A stretch of 64,000 nt of DNA. Source: Bradyrhizobium zhanjiangense (GTDB lineage Bacteria; Pseudomonadota; Alphaproteobacteria; Rhizobiales; Xanthobacteraceae). Below, piece after piece: positions 26,136 through 37,211 of the stretch. The translations under genes and the position numbers were made by a program. Every line of letters starts with the position of its first letter. Positions within the stretch are counted from its first letter, which is position 1. The notes below the pieces were generated by a model. It was not told the DNA's origin. It ran no database searches and worked only from the letters and a program-made list of their open reading frames with translations. Where the stretch lies: positions 4,423,001 through 4,487,000 of the forward strand of contig NZ_CP022221.1 in the NCBI RefSeq assembly GCF_004114935.1. The letters run 5' to 3'.

Positions 26136-27155
26136 ATGCCGATCGCGACGTCGCTGACGAACCTTCTTGGGATCAAGCATCCGATCCTGTCGGCGCCGAT
26201 GGACACCATCGCCGGCAGCCGGCTGACCCGCGCTGTCAGTGGGGCTGGCGGATTCGGCATCCTGGGTGGTGGCTACGGCGACCGTGCCCGGCTTCAGACA
26301 GAGGCCGCAGAGCTGAAGGGCTTTGCGCCGTTCGGTATCGGCTTGATCACCTGGAGTCTGGCAAAACAGCCCGAATTGCTCGACATCGCACTCGACGCTC
26401 GCCCGCAGGCCATCATGCTGTCATTCGGTGATCCCGCGCCGTTCGCGCCGCGCATCAAGGCGGGCGGCGCGCGATTGATCTGCCAGGTGCAGAGCGAGGA
26501 CATGGCGAAGCAGGGGCTCGATTCCGGGGCGGACATCCTGATTGCACAAGGTACCGAGGCCGGCGGCCATGGCGCATCACGCACCACGATCGACATCGTG
26601 CCTGCGATCGTCGATCTCGCGGCAGGGCGCGTGCCGGTCGTCGCGGCCGGCGGTATCGCCGATGGCCGAGGCCTCGCCGCAATGATGATGCTCGGCGCAT
26701 CTGGCGTGCTGATCGGCACGCGCTTTTATGCGAGCCTGGAGGCCAATGGCGCGGAGGAAGCGAAGCGACGCATTCGTGAAGCCGATAGCAATGACACCGT
26801 GCGCGGCGTCGTGTTCGATTGGTCGCGAAATCTGTTCTGGCCGGCGCCATTTACCGCGCGCTCGCTGGTCAATGATCACATCAAGCGCTGGACCGGTCGT
26901 GAGATCGAGTTGATGCAGCGCGCAAGCGAGGTCGCCGTGGAGTATGCTGCGGCGAAGGCCGCAGGCAATTTCGAGATTGCTGCGGTTTTTGCCGGCGAGG
27001 CGGTCGGCCTGATCCATGACATTCCGTCTGCCGCGGAGATCGTCGAACGCATTGCGGCTGAAGCCGAGCAGCTGCTTGCCGGACGGCGCAACTCGGTGAG
27101 AGGTACGCACGCTCTTCCACCCTCCCCTGGAGGGGGAGGGTCGCTTCGCATGTAG
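26136..27155 (+). CDS. Nitronate monooxygenase family protein (first copy)
   Basis: FMN-dependent TIM-barrel enzyme of the 2-nitropropane dioxygenase family, which oxidises toxic nitronates. Visible signatures are HPILSAPMDTIAGSRLTRAV, the AQGTEAGGHGASR flavin/active-site segment, [20 protein letters not shown] and GASGVLIGTRF. The start is the ATG after GGGAGG; four residues upstream are possible through a GTG. The last 13 or so residues (PPSPGGGGSLRM) are encoded by the beginning of a palindromic repeat, so the original stop has been replaced. It is divergent from the LysR gene. Confidence 0.88.
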   Translation: MPIATSLTNLLGIKHPILSAPMDTIAGSRLTRAVSGAGGFGILGGGYGDRARLQTEAAELKGFAPFGIGLITWSLAKQPELLDIALDARPQAIMLSFGDPAPFAPRIKAGGARLICQVQSEDMAKQGLDSGADILIAQGTEAGGHGASRTTIDIVPAIVDLAAGRVPVVAAGGIADGRGLAAMMMLGASGVLIGTRFYASLEANGAEEAKRRIREADSNDTVRGVVFDWSRNLFWPAPFTARSLVNDHIKRWTGREIELMQRASEVAVEYAAAKAAGNFEIAAVFAGEAVGLIHDIPSAAEIVERIAAEAEQLLAGRRNSVRGTHALPPSPGGGGSLRM

Positions 27156-27283
27156 CGAAGCGAAATGCGTGGCGGGGTGGGGTGATCTCTCCAGGTGGGC
27201 AGTGCCTCCGAGGAGAGACTGTCACCCCACCCCGCTCGCGCTACGCGCGATCGACCCTCCCCCCCCAGGGGAGGGTAAGGAAA
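27117..27283. repeat. Long palindromic repeat (family E)
   Basis: Arms CCACCCTCCCCTGGAGGGGG and CCCCCCCCAGGGGAGGGTAA; the inner parts GGCGGGGTGGGGTGA and TCACCCCACCCCGC also pair, giving a hairpin of about 165 bases with an irregular middle. The left arm runs into the 3' end of the first nitronate monooxygenase gene. No gene is encoded. Confidence 0.8.
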
Positions 27284-27302
27284 ATAAGTAGTGAGAGAAC
27301 CC

Positions 27303-28744
<1,442 letters not shown>

Positions 28745-28765
28745 TTTAATTCAGGACGTAGTCCG

Positions 28766-28978
28766 ATGTGCCTGCTTTGCGACGATGAGAAGGCCTATCA
28801 GGCCTATATGAACTATCTCGACAAGATGGAGCGGCAGGGCAAGGCTGCCGATCCCAACGTCGCCGTCAATGCCGTGCTCGACGAGATCGAGGCCGCCGCG
28901 AAAGCAGCCGCCAAAAAAGACGACCCGGCCAACGACAAGACCCTGTCTCCGTTCTTCTGCAGCCCGATCAATAAATGA
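28766..28978 (+). CDS. Small unknown protein between gatC and gatA
   Basis: A 70-residue acidic/alanine-rich protein. It begins [20 protein letters not shown], with a CxxC pair at residues 2 and 5 that could bind metal or be redox-active, continues with a predicted helix [20 protein letters not shown] and ends PFFCSPINK with another cysteine. AGGA lies about nine bases before the ATG. Its stop overlaps the gatA start in ATGA, so translation is probably coupled. I do not recognise a family and would not guess a role in amidotransfer without evidence; the operon position makes it a real gene. Confidence 0.78.
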   Translation: MCLLCDDEKAYQAYMNYLDKMERQGKAADPNVAVNAVLDEIEAAAKAAAKKDDPANDKTLSPFFCSPINK

Positions 28979-30450
28979 CCGATTTGACATCGCTGACGCT
29001 CGCCGAGGCCCGCAAGGGCCTCGCGGCCAAGACCTTCACGTCGCTCGAGCTGACCGACGCGCATCTTTCCGCGATCGAAGCCGCGCGCGTGCTCAATGCC
29101 TTCGTCATGGAGACGCCGGACCAGGCGCGAAGCATGGCGCGCGAGGCGGACGCCAGGATCGCCAAGGGCGACGCCGGTCCGCTCGCCGGCATCCCGCTCG
29201 GCATCAAGGATCTGTTTGCGACCAGGGGCGTGCGCACCACGGCCTGCTCGAAGATCCTCGGCAATTTCGTGCCGACCTATGAGTCCACCGTGACCTCGCA
29301 GCTCTGGCGCGACGGCGCGGTGATGCTCGGCAAGCTCAACAATGATGAGTTCGCGATGGGCTCGTCGAACGAGACCTCGTGCTTCGGCCCGGTCGGCAAT
29401 CCCTGGCGGCGCGACGGCTCGAACACGACGCTGGTGCCCGGCGGCTCATCCGGTGGTTCGGCCTCGGCCGTGGCGGCGCTGCTCTGCATGGGCGCGACCG
29501 CGACCGACACCGGCGGCTCGATCCGCCAGCCCGCGGCGTTCACCGCGACCGTCGGCATCAAGCCGACCTATGGCCGCTGCTCGCGCTGGGGCATCGTCGC
29601 CTTTGCCTCCTCGCTCGATCAGGCCGGTCCGATCGCGCGCAGCGTGCGCGATAGCGCGATGCTGCTGCGCTCCATGGCGGGTCATGACCCGAAGGACACG
29701 ACCTCGGTCGACATCCCGGTGCCGGACTACGAGGCTGCGATCGGCAAGTCCGTGAAGGGCATGAAGATCGGCATCCCCCGGGAGTATCGCCTCGATGGCA
29801 TGCCGGCGGAGATCGAAAAACTTTGGGAAGCGGGCGCGGCCTGGCTCAGGAGTGCCGGCGTCGAGCTCGTCGAGGTGTCGCTGCCGCACACCAAATATGC
29901 TCTGCCGGCCTATTACATCGTGGCGCCGGCGGAGGCCTCCTCCAACCTCGCGCGCTATGACGGTGTCCGCTACGGCCTGCGCGAACCGGCGAAGAACATC
30001 ATCGAACTCTACGAAAACACCCGCGCCGAAGGTTTTGGCGCAGAGGTGAAGCGCCGCGTCATGATCGGCACCTATGTGCTCTCAGCCGGCTATTACGACG
30101 CGTACTATTTGCGCGCCCAGAAGGTGCGCACGCTGATCAAGAAGGATTTTGAGGACTGCTTCGCAAAGGGCGTGGATGCCATCCTGACGCCAGCGACGCC
30201 GTCGGCAGCCTTCGGCATCGGCGAGAAGGGCGGCGCCGATCCCGTCGAGATGTACCTCAACGACATCTTCACGGTGACCGTGAACATGGCGGGCCTGCCC
30301 GGCATCGCCGTGCCCGCCGGCAAGGACGCGCAAGGCCTTCCGCTCGGCTTGCAACTGATCGGCCGTCCCTTCAACGAGGAGACGCTGTTCTCGCTCGGCG
30401 AGGTGATCGAGCAGGCCGCCGGCCGCTTCACGCCCGCGAGGTGGTGGTGA
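28975..30450 (+). CDS. gatA: Asp-tRNA(Asn)/Glu-tRNA(Gln) amidotransferase subunit A
   Basis: Glutaminase/amidase subunit, 491 residues, that releases ammonia from glutamine for GatB. The amidase-signature triad is visible: lysine in [11 protein letters not shown], cis-serine in [12 protein letters not shown] and nucleophile serine in [13 protein letters not shown]. The ending ARWW is typical. The ATG overlaps the preceding small gene by four bases, and its stop overlaps the following small gene, forming a tightly coupled operon gatC-small-gatA-small-gatB. Confidence 0.97.
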   Translation: MTDLTSLTLAEARKGLAAKTFTSLELTDAHLSAIEAARVLNAFVMETPDQARSMAREADARIAKGDAGPLAGIPLGIKDLFATRGVRTTACSKILGNFVPTYESTVTSQLWRDGAVMLGKLNNDEFAMGSSNETSCFGPVGNPWRRDGSNTTLVPGGSSGGSASAVAALLCMGATATDTGGSIRQPAAFTATVGIKPTYGRCSRWGIVAFASSLDQAGPIARSVRDSAMLLRSMAGHDPKDTTSVDIPVPDYEAAIGKSVKGMKIGIPREYRLDGMPAEIEKLWEAGAAWLRSAGVELVEVSLPHTKYALPAYYIVAPAEASSNLARYDGVRYGLREPAKNIIELYENTRAEGFGAEVKRRVMIGTYVLSAGYYDAYYLRAQKVRTLIKKDFEDCFAKGVDAILTPATPSAAFGIGEKGGADPVEMYLNDIFTVTVNMAGLPGIAVPAGKDAQGLPLGLQLIGRPFNEETLFSLGEVIEQAAGRFTPARWW

Positions 30451-30739
30451 ATGTCGCGGCGTTCATTGCGAGCCTCGACGGCGCGGCGCCAGCGCCGGAA
30501 TTGAACGCGCCGCTCGCCGGACTCTGGTGGGCGGCCAAAGGCGACTGGGACCGCGCGCACAAGATCGTTCAGGACGAGAGCAGCTGTGAGGCGGCTTGGG
30601 TGCACGCCTACCTGCACCGCGTCGAAGGCGATCTCGGCAATGCCGGCTATTGGTACCGCGAGGCCGGCCAGCCCACAGCAAAGGATTCATTGGAAGCAGA
30701 GTGGCAGCGGATCGCGGCCACGCTGCTCGGGAGCAAGAC

Positions 30740-30743
<4 letters not shown>
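30447..30743 (+). CDS. Small unknown protein between gatA and gatB
   Basis: A 98-residue protein starting at GTG inside the gatA stop (GTGA overlap), with GAGG five bases upstream; GTGs three and six bases earlier are alternatives. It is rich in Trp, Ala and His: [20 protein letters not shown] and [20 protein letters not shown], followed by YREAGQP, giving a helical, TPR-like pattern. I have the impression of a widespread uncharacterised family with this AHKIVQ...[18 protein letters not shown] signature. The stop overlaps the gatB ATG, so it is translated within the gat operon. Confidence 0.82.
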
Positions 30744-32218
<1,475 letters not shown>

Positions 32219-32234
32219 CCTCGCGCGTTTGAAT

Positions 32235-32261
32235 GAGGTGACGAACACGCTTCGTCACCTC
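32235..32261 (+). terminator. Hairpin after gatB
   Basis: GAGGTGACGAA (32235-32245) and TTCGTCACCTC (32251-32261) form a perfect 11-bp stem with a five-base loop. The following sequence has only scattered T residues, so it is a weak intrinsic terminator or a 3'-end stabiliser. Confidence 0.6.
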
Positions 32262-32788
32262 CTCGCTTTCCGCTCTTGGTGCGACGCTCGCGCGCATCCT
32301 CGGCGGTAAACTTCATCCCGATCGACGGTGATGCGGCGGCCGAATCGCCAGCGCGCGATTCGCGCAAAACGGCGGCTTGCACACGCTCAGGCGAGCGTTC
32401 GCGCCGTTAAGCATGAAAATTTTTTCGTTGCCAAAAGTCGCGACTCAGAGTCCGCGAAACGCCTTCGCGAGGCGATCGCGCGACTCGCGACGCTCATCAT
32501 CGCGTTGCTCATGCGCGATGCATGCGCGCGGAAAAATACTTGCTGCATAGTGTTTTTCTGCAATCGCATCCGTCGCAAATGCCGACGATGCGCCCACTCT
32601 CAGCGATCGCAAGCACACGAGATGCAGTGCGCTTGCGTCGCGCTCGCCAAGCGCACGCGCGTTGCGCCGTCAACACTTCTTTAAGCGAGACGCTGTTTTT
32701 TTCTTCGTGTTGGTGTATTCGGGATGAAGTGCATTCGATCCCCGAGTGCACGCAGCGATTAAAGCCATCTCACACATCGGAGGGCAAC
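32262..32788 (+). other. Long non-coding stretch upstream of the lysine-rich gene
   Basis: About 530 bases with no convincing frame. It is visibly more AT-rich than the neighbouring genes, with T runs (GTTTTTCTG near 32550 and a longer one near 32695) and many short CGCGA/TCGCG words between 32450 and 32510. It may hold the promoter and a long leader of the small gene at 32789. Frames that span it have unnatural composition. Confidence 0.4.
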
Positions 32789-32881
32789 ATGGCCAAGAAA
32801 GCGAAGAAGGCGAAGAAGGCGAAGAGCGCAGTGAAGAAGACTGCGAAGAAGACCCGCAAGGTCGCGAAGAAGAAGAAGTAA
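32789..32881 (+). CDS. 30-residue lysine/alanine-rich histone H1-like peptide
   Basis: GGAGGG sits five bases before ATG, and the frame encodes MAKKAKKAKKAKSAVKKTAK plus KTRKVAKKKK: 16 lysines and one arginine, no acidic residue. The AKK and KK(T/V)AKK repeats resemble histone H1 tails and the tails of TopA and the transglycosylase in this window. It probably binds nucleic acid and could compact DNA or act with RNA. A 20-base perfect palindrome follows the stop. Too short for most gene finders, but the binding site and terminator support it. Confidence 0.75.
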   Translation: MAKKAKKAKKAKSAVKKTAKKTRKVAKKKK

Positions 32882-32896
32882 CTTCGCTTCTGAAGT

Positions 32897-32916
32897 TGCC
32901 GGCTACATAGCCGGCA
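32897..32916 (+). terminator. Hairpin after the lysine-rich gene
   Basis: TGCCGGCTA CA TAGCCGGCA is a perfect nine-base stem with a two-base centre, beginning 16 bases after the stop codon. No U tract follows, so termination would be inefficient or assisted. Confidence 0.6.
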
Positions 32917-33789
32917 CGTCATCAGCGCCTCCTAAAGGTTCTGGTCGACGATAGAGGGTGTCGGCGAGACATCAGGTCAACGGTCGGATCGTTTCTCTTT
33001 CGCGGTCCGGCAGAAGAAACGAGTTTTCTTCGTTCGGTGCGGTTCTCCTCAAGGGGCTCCGCAATTTCACAAGCGGCCTTCGGGCCAACGTGGAATCTGG
33101 TCCTGACGTGTTCGCCGACGCCCTCGTTCTCTTGAAGCCGGGGCATTGCCGGCATTCCTTTCCCGACATTGCTGATCTGACCGCGACGCGGCCGCGCGCC
33201 TTGCTCGCACTGCCTTGGGGCAGGCAAGGGCTGCGGCCTGATTGCACGCTGTTCGCACGCCGCTTCTCCGTTCGCGGCGTCATCGCCCGGCTCCGACCGG
33301 GCGATCCAGTATTCCGGGATGGCATTGGTCGAGTAGATCCGCCGCGGCGTCCTGCATTCCCCGCCGGAGCCTGTCATCGGGCTCGCCGGAGGCGAGACCC
33401 GGTGGCGGGGCATGACTGAGCGGGTGCGGCCACGACGGCGATCCGCTCCGACAAATCGTAACCGCAGGACATCCGCCACCGCGCGCGATGGTTATCGTTC
33501 CCCCAAAATCGCAAGGTAAACCGAATCTGACGAATTGCAGAAGTATCTGCAAGTCAGGGACTTTTCGAATTCCCTGCGCAGGCACCGCGCGTTCGCGTTT
33601 ACGTCTGCTTCATCGCGATACTTAAACTGCCATTCAAATTTGCCCGCCATCATCGCCTCCAACAAGCCGGCAAACGGCAATGGGGATGAGTTGAACAGTG
33701 CACGATCCCGGGAAGGGTCATGCACATCAGAGTTGGACGGGAGCCGCGCTCGAGGGAACGAGACGGCATAAGAAAAAAGGGGATGCGAC
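32917..33789. other. Gene-poor region with a degenerate repeat
   Basis: About 870 bases without a gene I can support. From about 33263 to 33420 there are remnants of palindromic repeat DNA: GGCGTCATCGCCCGGCTC, GACCGGGCGATCCAGTATTC, CCCGCCGGAGCCTGTCATCG and GGTGGCGGGGCATGAC. Frames across it, on either strand, give proline/arginine-rich text of the sort produced by such repeats. The part after 33480 is more AT-rich and may hold the promoter of the gene at 33790. Confidence 0.45.
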
Positions 33790-34056
33790 ATGTTTCAGGG
33801 TACCTTCGATCTGGAGACCGCGACGCCGATCGACGCGAGCGCGCTCTCGGATGTGCTGTTCGAGCGCGGCATCTATTGGGCGAGTGGCCGCTCCGGCCTC
33901 GTCGATCTCGTTGCCGCGCATAAATGGTTCAACCTCGCCGCGCTGAAGGGCCGCAAGGACGCCGTGGCGCTGCGCCAGGAGGTCGCCGGGCAGATGTCGG
34001 ACGCCGAGATCTCGGCCGCGCAGCGCGAGGCGAGGGCGTGGGTCTCCACCCACTGA
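33790..34056 (+). CDS. Sel1-like repeat protein, short
   Basis: An 88-residue protein with one recognisable Sel1-like unit: GLVDLVAAHKWFNLAALKGR, followed by KDAVALRQEVAGQMSDAEIS, AAQREARAW. Single-unit rhizobial proteins of this type are known as small conserved hypotheticals. GGGA about six bases before ATG serves as a binding site. No signal peptide. The role is unknown, though Sel1 units usually mediate protein contacts. Confidence 0.78.
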   Translation: MFQGTFDLETATPIDASALSDVLFERGIYWASGRSGLVDLVAAHKWFNLAALKGRKDAVALRQEVAGQMSDAEISAAQREARAWVSTH

Positions 34057-34150
34057 ACTGAGAATCGCATCCGCATCCGTGTTTCCACGGGTGAGTTCGG
34101 TTGCGCTGGATCAAATTCCCTCGTCGTGCGGTCCCCTAGATCCGCACGGT

Positions 34151-34372
34151 ATGAGCGACCCCGACCAGAATAGGCCAAACAATGGCCGATGGCTTCCGAT
34201 TCAGATCGCGCCCGACGACTGCGATCTGGAACTCGGGCGGTTCCACAAGACGGGCATTTTGCCCTGGACTTTTCCATGCCGGCGCAGGTCTGGCGTCTGG
34301 TTCAACGTCTGGGCGGGCGAGGCGGTGCTGATATCGCCCTCGCACTGGCGGATCTGGCGATCCAGCCGCTAG
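34151..34372 (+). CDS. Small unknown protein with a conserved WxPI-APxDxDLEL signature
   Basis: A 73-residue protein. The text RWLPIQIAPDDCDLELGRFH, TFPCRRRSGVWFN and SPSHWRIW matches a pattern I associate with short uncharacterised rhizobial proteins (W-P-I, AP-D-DLEL, FPCR-R, P-HWR-W). I chose the internal ATG before SDPDQNRPN; upstream in-frame residues do not fit. No clear ribosome binding site, so the start is uncertain. It lies 94 bases after the Sel1-like gene and before tRNA-Ser. Confidence 0.55.
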   Translation: MSDPDQNRPNNGRWLPIQIAPDDCDLELGRFHKTGILPWTFPCRRRSGVWFNVWAGEAVLISPSHWRIWRSSR

Positions 34373-34541
34373 ACGCGCGCACGCATATATAAGGTCAGTG
34401 CGAATCGCAGGAACTCGCCGCGAGGATCCATTCGCGAGGCTTGCGCCGCCGGCCGCTCGTCAGCTTTCAGGTGAAAAGAACCCGCCGCCCTCAATTCTGC
34501 CGCTTGCGGCCCGCCGCCGTGTCGGGCATACCCGGCACATT

Positions 34542-34635
34542 GGAGACGTGGCCGAGTGGCTGAAGGCGGCGGTTTGCTAAACCGTTATAGGCTTGTAAAG
34601 GCCTATCGAGGGTTCGAATCCCTCCGTCTCCGCCA
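34542..34635 (+). tRNA. tRNA-Ser (anticodon GCU)
   Basis: Class II tRNA. The acceptor stem GGAGACG pairs with CGTCTCC before discriminator G and an encoded CCA. The anticodon stem-loop CGGTTTGCTAAACCG carries GCT (reads AGC/AGU serine codons). A long variable arm (TTATAGGCTTGTAAAGGCCTAT) and the T-loop GGGTTCGAATCCC are complete. No intron. Confidence 0.97.
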
Positions 34636-35211
34636 GCCAAGCTGGCCCGGACATAGATACCCCTGCACCACACATAGATAGAGAGAGCTGACCTGGTCGA
34701 GATTTGGCCTCGCGTGTCGGGGCCAAGGCCGTTTCGCCGCCATCGATAACCGTTGGGCTGAGCGAGATTCGGACTGTGCTTGAGTCTCGTCCGATTCTAC
34801 GATTCGAGCGCGCCAGGATCGCCACATCACAGCCCTCCGCTTGCCGCGCCCTAGGTGCGGAATTTTGACGGCAAGCGGAACCGCCTTGAAAACATAAATA
34901 AAAACAATGTGTTGTGAGCGTGCCGCGATCACATCTACGTGTTATTTGTGCAACACCCGTCGGAAAACACGTCTCATAGGCCCGCTTCGGAGCGTTCTTT
35001 TGTTGTGTGTGCAAGGACGTTCGGTAATTGTGACTGAGCGACGGAGGGGGGCATCCCAAGGTCGTCCCGTTTAGGTCATTCGCTTAAGTCCCTCGCGTTC
35101 ATGCGGGTGTGTCCGAAGACGCGAAGGAGCCGAAAGCGGTGATTTAGAGGGGGTTGGGGAATTGGCCGTCCGGTCAGTGACCTTCCCTGAAGAGCAACTT
35201 GGAGGTTTAAC
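34636..35211 (+). other. Porin upstream region
   Basis: About 575 bases between tRNA-Ser and the porin with no credible gene. An AT-rich stretch near 34885-34910 (AAACATAAATAAAAACAATG) may be part of the porin promoter, which would give a leader of about 250 bases. GGAGG lies eight bases before the porin ATG. Minus-strand frames here extend through the tRNA antisense and are spurious. Confidence 0.4.
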
Positions 35212-36750
35212 ATGAAGTTGGTTAAGAGCCTTTTGCTCGGCTCAGCGGCGGGTCTGATCGCCGTGGGCGGAGCGCAGGCAGCCGATCTGCCCGTGAAGGC
35301 CAAGGCGGTCGAATACGTGAAGATCTGCTCCCTGTACGGTGCAGGATTCTACTACATCCCCGGCACTGACACCTGCATCAAGCTGGGTGGCTACCTGCGC
35401 GCCGAAGTCGCGCTGGGCACCAACAGCGTCTACGGCATTGCGAACGGCGCTCCCGCCGGTGCGCACAACCGCCTGAGCAACTACTACACCGCGCGCGCTC
35501 GTGAAGATCTCAACATCGACACGCGCACCGCCACCGAATACGGCGTCGTCCGCACCTTCTTCGATGCGACGTTCTCCTGGACCACCGCCGGCTACGTCGG
35601 CACCGGCTCGGCCACGGGCACGACCGCCGCTACCTTCACGACGGCTGGTAACACCACCATCAATCCGACGGACGGCGGCACCTCGGGCGGTTCGCTCGGC
35701 GTGTACTACGCCTTCATCCAGTTCGCTGGCTTCACGATGGGTAAGGCCGTGTCGCAGTTCGACGCGCCCTGGACCAACTATCCCGGCAACAACATCGACA
35801 GCCTCGTCGGCGGCAGCGGCACGGTCACTGGCGTCAACCAGTTCACCTACACCGCTGACTTCGGTCAGGGCGTGACGGCGGCGTTCTCGGCGGAAGACGC
35901 GACGGCCTACTATCAGGCCGGCAACCTCAACCTGTTTGGCATCACTGCTGCCGGCGTCGTTGGGGGTTCCTACGGCTCGAACGCCATCGGCGGTTCGCGT
36001 TCGCCGAACCTCGTCGGTATGGTCCGTGTCGACCAGGCCTGGGGTCTGTTCCAGGCATCGGTTGCTGCGCATGACAACCACGTTGCCTACTACGGCGCGA
36101 CCGAGACCACTGGCCACCCCGACGACAAGTGGGGCTGGGCGGTTCAGCTCGCTCTGTCGATCAAGAACATCCCGACCGGTGCGGGTGACACGATCAACAT
36201 CCAGGGCGTCTACACGGATGGCGCGACCCGCTACAACTTCCAGAACCTCGCGGGTAGCTCGTACGCGATGTACGGCGGTTCGGGCATTGCGTATCAGAGC
36301 ATCGGCTTCGCCAATGCGCCTGATACGGTGTTCGTCCCCGGTTCCAACCAGGAATCTGTGAAGACCTGGGGCTTCCGTGGTGCGTACACCCATAACTGGG
36401 ATCCGTACTGGAACACCGCTATCTATGGTGCCTATGCGCATGCATCGTTCGGATCGCTTGCCAAGAACTTCCTTTGCGGTGGCGGCGGCTTCGCCGGCTT
36501 CCTCGCAGTGCCAGGCGTTACCTCGTGTAACCCTGATTTCAACATCGGCCAGGTGGGTGTGATCACTCGCTGGACCCCGGTGAAGAACCTGACGTTCTCG
36601 GCCGACTTCAACTGGACGCGTCTGGATCAGAAGTATGCCGGCGTAATCGGTGTTACACCGGCTGCTACCGTTGCCAAGCCGACGGCGGTCTATGAGCTGA
36701 AGGACCAGGACAGCTTCACGCTGCTGCTCCGCGCTCAGCGCAACTGGTAA
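35212..36750 (+). CDS. Outer-membrane porin, alphaproteobacterial (Porin_2) type
   Basis: A 512-residue general porin of the rhizobial type. Signal peptide MKLVKSLLLGSAAGLIAVGG with cleavage after AQA at residue 23; the mature protein starts ADLPVKAKAVEYVKIC. The conserved early motif SLYGAGFYYIPGTDTCIKLG is present, and aromatic alternating beta-strand segments run to the C-terminal LLLRAQRNW, the BamA-recognised end with terminal aromatic residue. Composition is rich in Gly, Asn and Thr, as for abundant outer-membrane proteins. It is a single gene, followed by a strong terminator. Confidence 0.95.
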   Translation: MKLVKSLLLGSAAGLIAVGGAQAADLPVKAKAVEYVKICSLYGAGFYYIPGTDTCIKLGGYLRAEVALGTNSVYGIANGAPAGAHNRLSNYYTARAREDLNIDTRTATEYGVVRTFFDATFSWTTAGYVGTGSATGTTAATFTTAGNTTINPTDGGTSGGSLGVYYAFIQFAGFTMGKAVSQFDAPWTNYPGNNIDSLVGGSGTVTGVNQFTYTADFGQGVTAAFSAEDATAYYQAGNLNLFGITAAGVVGGSYGSNAIGGSRSPNLVGMVRVDQAWGLFQASVAAHDNHVAYYGATETTGHPDDKWGWAVQLALSIKNIPTGAGDTINIQGVYTDGATRYNFQNLAGSSYAMYGGSGIAYQSIGFANAPDTVFVPGSNQESVKTWGFRGAYTHNWDPYWNTAIYGAYAHASFGSLAKNFLCGGGGFAGFLAVPGVTSCNPDFNIGQVGVITRWTPVKNLTFSADFNWTRLDQKYAGVIGVTPAATVAKPTAVYELKDQDSFTLLLRAQRNW

Positions 36751-36774
36751 GTTCGGTCTAACGACCTGACAGAG

Positions 36775-36808
36775 AGCCCCGGCGGGAAACCGCCGGGGCT
36801 TTTCTTTT
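36775..36808 (+). terminator. Rho-independent terminator of the porin gene
   Basis: AGCCCCGGCGG (36775-36785), loop GAAA, CCGCCGGGGCT (36790-36800): a perfect 11-bp GC stem with a GNRA tetraloop, followed by TTTCTTTT. This is the clearest intrinsic terminator in the window. Confidence 0.95.
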
Positions 36809-37211
36809 GCCGGCTTGTTCTCGCCTCGTCATGACGGCCGAGTGGACGCCTCGCGCTCCGTTGATCGATCGTTCGCCGAGACCTGATTGAAGCCGCTGCG
36901 AGAGAGGGATTTGCGCGCAGCTCGCATCTCCGTCCGAAGCGCGCATGGGCAGACTGTCGCTGACCGATCCGCCTTGCAAAGCGACCCGCCGATCTGGGCC
37001 TTGCAGCTGGGCGCGACCGCTGCGTTCAGTCTTCAGACAGCGGACAACGGTGAGCTTGTCGATGTGGCAAGCGATCTTGCAGACCTCGATCGAGGCTCGT
37101 CTTGGGAAGGGCGCCCGAAGGTCGCGTGACTGCGCAGTCCGTCGGAGACTTAATGCCTGACGGCATCGCTTGCCACCGATGCTCCCGGCAGCAAATCGGG
37201 CGAGGGTGTTG
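36809..37211. other. Intergenic region, nothing supported
   Basis: About 400 bases between the convergent porin and transglycosylase genes. Short frames on the plus strand (for example 36887-37129) lack ribosome binding sites and family-like text. No palindromic repeat family is recognised here. Confidence 0.5.

Noticed and set aside
32922..33479. Frame on the minus strand in the gene-poor region
   Set aside because: Its proline/arginine text (PRHRVSPPASPMTGSGGECR) is typical of translated palindromic repeats, not of a protein.
34491..35059. Minus-strand frames opposite tRNA-Ser containing GGIRTLDRPLQAYNGLANRR and AETEGFEPSIGLYKPITV
   Set aside because: These are well-known false proteins made by translating the antisense of tRNA-Ser; the tRNA itself is intact and explains the sequence.
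36887..37129. 80-codon frame after the porin terminator
   Set aside because: No ribosome binding site, no family-like segment, and it competes with overlapping frames of equal quality.
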